64,000 bases of DNA from Pomphorhynchus laevis. Its lineage: Eukaryota > Acanthocephala > Palaeacanthocephala > Echinorhynchida > Pomphorhynchidae. The notes beneath the pieces are model-generated. The model was not told the origin of the DNA and made no database searches. It saw only the letters and a list, made by a program, of their open reading frames with translations. The first letter of the stretch is position 1; every line of letters starts with the position of its first letter. Made by a program: the position numbers and the translations under genes. Positions 60,580 to 64,000 of this stretch are shown here, one piece after another. Where the stretch lies: positions 20,494 through 84,493 of the forward strand of contig WNNJ02002522.1 in assembly GCA_012934845.2 (NCBI GenBank), read 5' to 3'.

Positions 60580-61199
60580 ATTGTATAGTTATTTTAATTT
60601 ATGTAAAAATATGTTAGTCGTAATAATTTAGATGATTATACACTTCGTATGTGTGATTTAAATTTTGTATATCGATCACTTAAAATTTGTAAAACAATGA
60701 TTTAATTTTTTCCATTTAATAATTAATTAAAAGGTTATTTAGAAGACGACCAAACTTGCCATTATAAATAAATTTTATAAATATTAAAAAATTAAAATAA
60801 ATAATAAATTTATTTATTAATAAATAAATTATTAATAAATATAAAAATATTAATAAATTTATATAATATATAAATTGGGATATAAACCTCTTAAGATTCC
60901 GAAAATTTTTTATATTTTTCAATTTATTAATGGCAGAAATTAAGTTAACAACTCATTTCTATCAATATATAGGTGTAAAACTTTTTTGTACTTGAGCGTT
61001 TTTAATATGAATATATTTATATAAAACGTTTATATTATGTTCAACAATTATGGTTTATATATGATTTTATTCAATTTTAAGTACTTTATAAAATATTGTA
61101 GAAATAAACATAATATTTAAATAATTATATTCATAATATTTATACTTATAACGCTTATTATAACCGCTATCTAACAAAAATTAAACCATCAAGTAAATA
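60580..61199. other. AT-rich spacer
   Basis: No gene recognised. Confidence 0.4.
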
Positions 61200-61610
61200 T
61201 AAATATATGTATAAAATTAAATTAATAGAAGCATTAAATATTTTGATAAAGCAAAATTATTTAAAAGTAGGGACATCTATATTTAGACAAATAAAAGGTG
61301 TTCCAATGGGAGGTAATAGTAGCCCAATTATGGCTGACTTATTTTTAAGCTTTATATAATACAAATTTGTTTATAACTGTTTTAAAGTAAATAATTGTTC
61401 ACCTGTTGGGTGAACAATCATTTTAGAGATGATAACCGTTCGCTATATTACTATTTGATGCGAGAAATACATTAAATTGTATTAATCGTAACTTAACTCT
61501 CCAAAATATTGAGTTCGTTTGTCTATTATTAAAAATTATTCTTCGAAATGTCTTTGGTGATTCTTCTTCGTCGGTAATTAATAATAAAAACATCTATTAT
61601 GTAAAGAATT
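61200..61610 (+). mobile_element. Penelope-like RT fragment
   Basis: Reads IKLIEALNILIKQNYLKVG, FRQIKGVPMGGNSSPIMADL, then FLSF and a stop. The GxPMGxxxSPxxADL box is characteristic of Penelope-like (and related telomerase-like) RTs rather than of LINEs. The following region is out of frame, with a decayed DDLL-type box not securely found. The CAGCTAACTGAGTCTACGTA repeat begins right after it. Confidence 0.6.
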
Positions 61611-61615
61611 AAATC

Positions 61616-61828
61616 AGCTAACTGAGTCTACGTATTTAATATAATTATAAAATAAACAAAACATAATAATGCTAAATCAAAATTTAATAATTAAGTAATA
61701 AAATTAATAATTGTTTTTAGATTTTCCATAATTTAAATCAAGTTAAAAAATGAAATTTAAAATAAACGTCATTTTTATGAATTGACTAATAAATAACAGA
61801 CGTTGTATCAGAATAAGAATTAGAGGTC
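61616..61828 (+). repeat. CAGCTAACTGAGTCTACGTA repeat, copy
   Basis: About 213 bp. The first ~120 bp are nearly identical to 62148-62270 and the whole is similar to 63528-63745. It lies just downstream of the Penelope-like RT piece and could be that element's 3' end. Confidence 0.75.
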
Positions 61829-61842
61829 ATCAGGAGGAACTG

Positions 61843-61876
61843 CTATGCTATCAGGTTTCAAAACCTGATAGCATAG
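61843..61876. repeat. Perfect 16-bp inverted repeat, 2-nt loop
   Basis: CTATGCTATCAGGTTT, then CA, then its exact reverse complement. It lies between two copies of the 20-bp-signature repeat. Confidence 0.85.
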
Positions 61877-61889
61877 GTTTCATACGTTG

Positions 61890-62030
61890 AACACGAGATT
61901 ATAATCTTTTAATGCTTGTCTATGCAGAAACCAGTTTCATCCGTTGGTAATATTTATGAATATGAAAATATGGAATGAAGTTCGCTTCATCGGTCCAAAA
62001 TACGGTTTTTAAGTTAATAAAGCGAAATGC
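61890..62030 (-). mobile_element. Possible DDE transposase scrap (Tc1/mariner-like)
   Basis: The minus strand reads VFWTDEANF, resembling the second catalytic block of Tc1/mariner-type transposases (ITFTDEAxF), but nothing else secure follows. Confidence 0.3.
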
Positions 62031-62147
62031 AAACTATTTGTTTATTAGTTTTAAATTAGATGAAATTAAATGCGTATTTGAAAAATACGTCATCGATATT
62101 ACCAAGTATGGTATAAGAATTAAATAGTTTTGCATAGCAAATTAAAT

Positions 62148-62270
62148 CAGCTAACTGAGTCTACGTATTTAATATAATTATAAAATAAACAAAACATAAT
62201 AATGCTAAATCAAAATTTAATAATTAAATAATAAAATTAATAATTGTTTTTAGATTTTCTATAATTTAAA
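62148..62270 (+). repeat. CAGCTAACTGAGTCTACGTA repeat, copy
   Basis: Almost identical to 61616-61738. The two direct copies are 532 bp apart and flank the 16-bp hairpin and the transposase-like scrap. Confidence 0.8.
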
Positions 62271-63527
62271 AAGAAATTTTTAAATTTCTTTATAGAAATT
62301 TATAGATTTTCTATAATTTAAAATAAGAAATTTATCGGTTTAAATGCTATATACCTATGATTAAGTACTGGTGGTCTATGTTAACGAATCTAGAAGATAT
62401 AGCAAAAGAAACCCTCAAATTGCGTACAGGGTATTTACAAAATAAAAAATCAGATGTATTCATTATATGGAACATATAAACACACGTAATCATTTTGCAA
62501 ATTTGTGGAAGTTGATTTTACAAAGCGTATTGATCATGGGAACATAGATAATACGAGTCCATATAATCTTTGCGTTGTTGAGTTCTAGAAATCATATATC
62601 CTAATAATATCATTATGAATGTGTTAACCACTAATGTACGATCTTGAAATGAATGAGCGGGTTGTAAAACAACAACTTCAAAAGATATAGCTGAATAGAA
62701 GCAAATGTAAATTGAAGATAAGGATAGTCTTGATAAATCAAAAGAAGCAACAGTAAAATTGCCTTTTAATTATATTATACGCAGAAGAGAATTTCATCCA
62801 CATTAGGGTTAAAATAAATTATTATTAACTACATCATGATTTAGAAAAATAATGGTTTATTAATAACTCATTATTAATAAACTAAATCATACCAGTATGA
62901 TTTAGTTTCATTCAGACGATAGTTCGAATCAACAGATAGTTGATTTTATGATGAAATCGCTGTTAGGTTATTATCATTCGTGACAACCTGTCAAATGTAA
63001 TTGCGACTAACTCTTTCCTATCCGTCATAAATTCTTGAAGTTGGTGGTATATCTATAGTACGACAGAATATAATCAAGGATTTAGTTGTCGACGAATTAC
63101 AAGACATTCGCGCACTTTCCTAACTTTGCCAGCTCTAATTATCGTTGGCAATAACCTCGTATTTGAGTGTTTATCGACGACTAGTGATCGAAATTGCATA
63201 ACTGTTTGCAATGTTTTTTGGTAGTAGTAGCGAGCGAACCCTAATGAATATTTGTATTTACAATCAAATTACTCTATCTTATTGCTTGCCAACTCCAAGC
63301 TCAGTATTTGCATATCACGAATATAGATAATTGCAGAAATACAGCGAGAGTTAGAAAATTCAATCACGAAATAAATAAAATTTATTACTATATAGAGTCT
63401 TAAATGGTTACTTTGATAGTCTTATTACAAACGAAAGCTTAAATATATCTAAGATAAAATTTTAAAAATATTATATATTTGACAAAAAATAAAAGAAAAT
63501 GAAATAACAAATAATTATAAATCAGAT
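62271..63527. other. AT-rich DNA without recognised gene
   Basis: No open frame of note. TAATAAACTAAATCAT-like inverted motifs occur at about 62830-62910. Confidence 0.35.
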
Positions 63528-63745
63528 CAGCTAACTTACTTTACGTATTTTATATTGTTTATAAATTAAAAATAATGCTAAATATAAATTAAATAATTAA
63601 ATATTTATAAATAATAAATAATTGTTGTATAAGGTTTTATATAATTTAAATCAAGTTAAAATTTAACATTGAAATTTAAAATAAAATTTAATTTTATAAA
63701 TTGAATAGTAAATAACACATGATGTATTAGAATAAGGATTAATAA
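63528..63745 (+). repeat. CAGCTAACTGAGTCTACGTA repeat, diverged copy
   Basis: Begins CAGCTAACTTACTTTACGTA and keeps the same downstream order of blocks (AATAATGCTAAAT, ATAATTTAAATCAAGTTAAA) as 61616-61828. Confidence 0.7.
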
Positions 63746-64000
63746 TTTGTTAAAGTAACTGTCGTCTTTAAAAAATACATGGTTGAATTAGTGTAAATAA
63801 TTCAGTAATAAAAAATAGTGACTGCAAGCTGCTTGTTTAAAGTTAGTTGATATTCCGAATATCGTTGATTTGCTTGGGATTGAAGCATGAGAGTTGTAAG
63901 CATGGGAATCTATATGCAAATACGTTTGAAAAATGCATAAATATAATGTTTAAAATGTAATAAAATGTCAACGTAATATATATTATAAATTAAATATAAT

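Overview
The window is AT-rich genomic DNA from a metazoan, most likely an invertebrate. It has spliced genes with very short introns (48-77 bp) next to introns of 1-2 kb, and a dense, mixed load of retroelements: at least eight kinds of LINE remnant, two Gypsy-type LTR elements and a Penelope-like fragment. No bacterial features, rRNA, tRNA or CRISPR array were recognised. The species cannot be named from the sequence.

Left part (1-27.8 kb) is a graveyard of retroelements. In order: a LINE with a C-terminal CCHC/restriction-like endonuclease (1-1640, +); the 3' half of a LINE with a Cys/His-rich tail (1889-2760, +); an RT-bearing LINE (2770-4010, -); a hairpin-bearing repeat (5192-5317); an EN-RT LINE of a type common in fish (5940-7570, +); a broken Gypsy element with 91-bp LTRs (8317-12256, -); LINE scraps at 12.65 and 14.6 kb; a decayed LINE with gag-type zinc knuckles (15.9-18.76 kb, +); and a young L2/CR1-like LINE (18825-27785, +). 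The L2/CR1-like LINE carries a whole-looking Gypsy/Mag-type element (19103-23652, -) inserted in its ORF1, with identical 192-bp LTRs and a 5-bp target duplication.

Middle part (27.8-40.4 kb) is mostly very AT-rich DNA. It holds dispersed and inverted repeats at 29.6, 32.0, 33.0, 33.8, 34.3 and 37.2 kb, some with sequences resembling a hammerhead ribozyme core, and an AT minisatellite at 39-39.9 kb.

Right part (40.4-64 kb) holds the host genes. The clearest is a six-exon gene (40459-47483) whose armadillo-repeat region can be aligned by eye with APC (adenomatous polyposis coli). All exon phases agree, giving 876 aa. It is much shorter than vertebrate APC, with no N-terminal coiled coil, 20-aa repeats or SAMP motifs recognised, but it keeps an SQIP (EB1-type) motif. 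Its introns contain an RTE-like LINE 3' end and a ~1.1-kb dispersed repeat with an 87-bp tandem expansion. Two further small spliced genes of unknown function are proposed at about 49.4-50.2 kb and 58.3-60.6 kb. Between and beyond them lie more LINE remnants (50.2, 53.0, 53.6, 56.9 and 57.7 kb), a 20-bp satellite (55.65-56.22 kb), a Penelope-like RT fragment (61.2 kb), a 16-bp perfect hairpin and a repeat family marked by CAGCTAACTGAGTCTACGTA.

Host genes and mobile elements do not form an operon or pathway. The main story is repeated insertion into intergenic and intronic DNA, with most elements decayed and two (the L2/CR1-like LINE and the Gypsy element inside it) recent.
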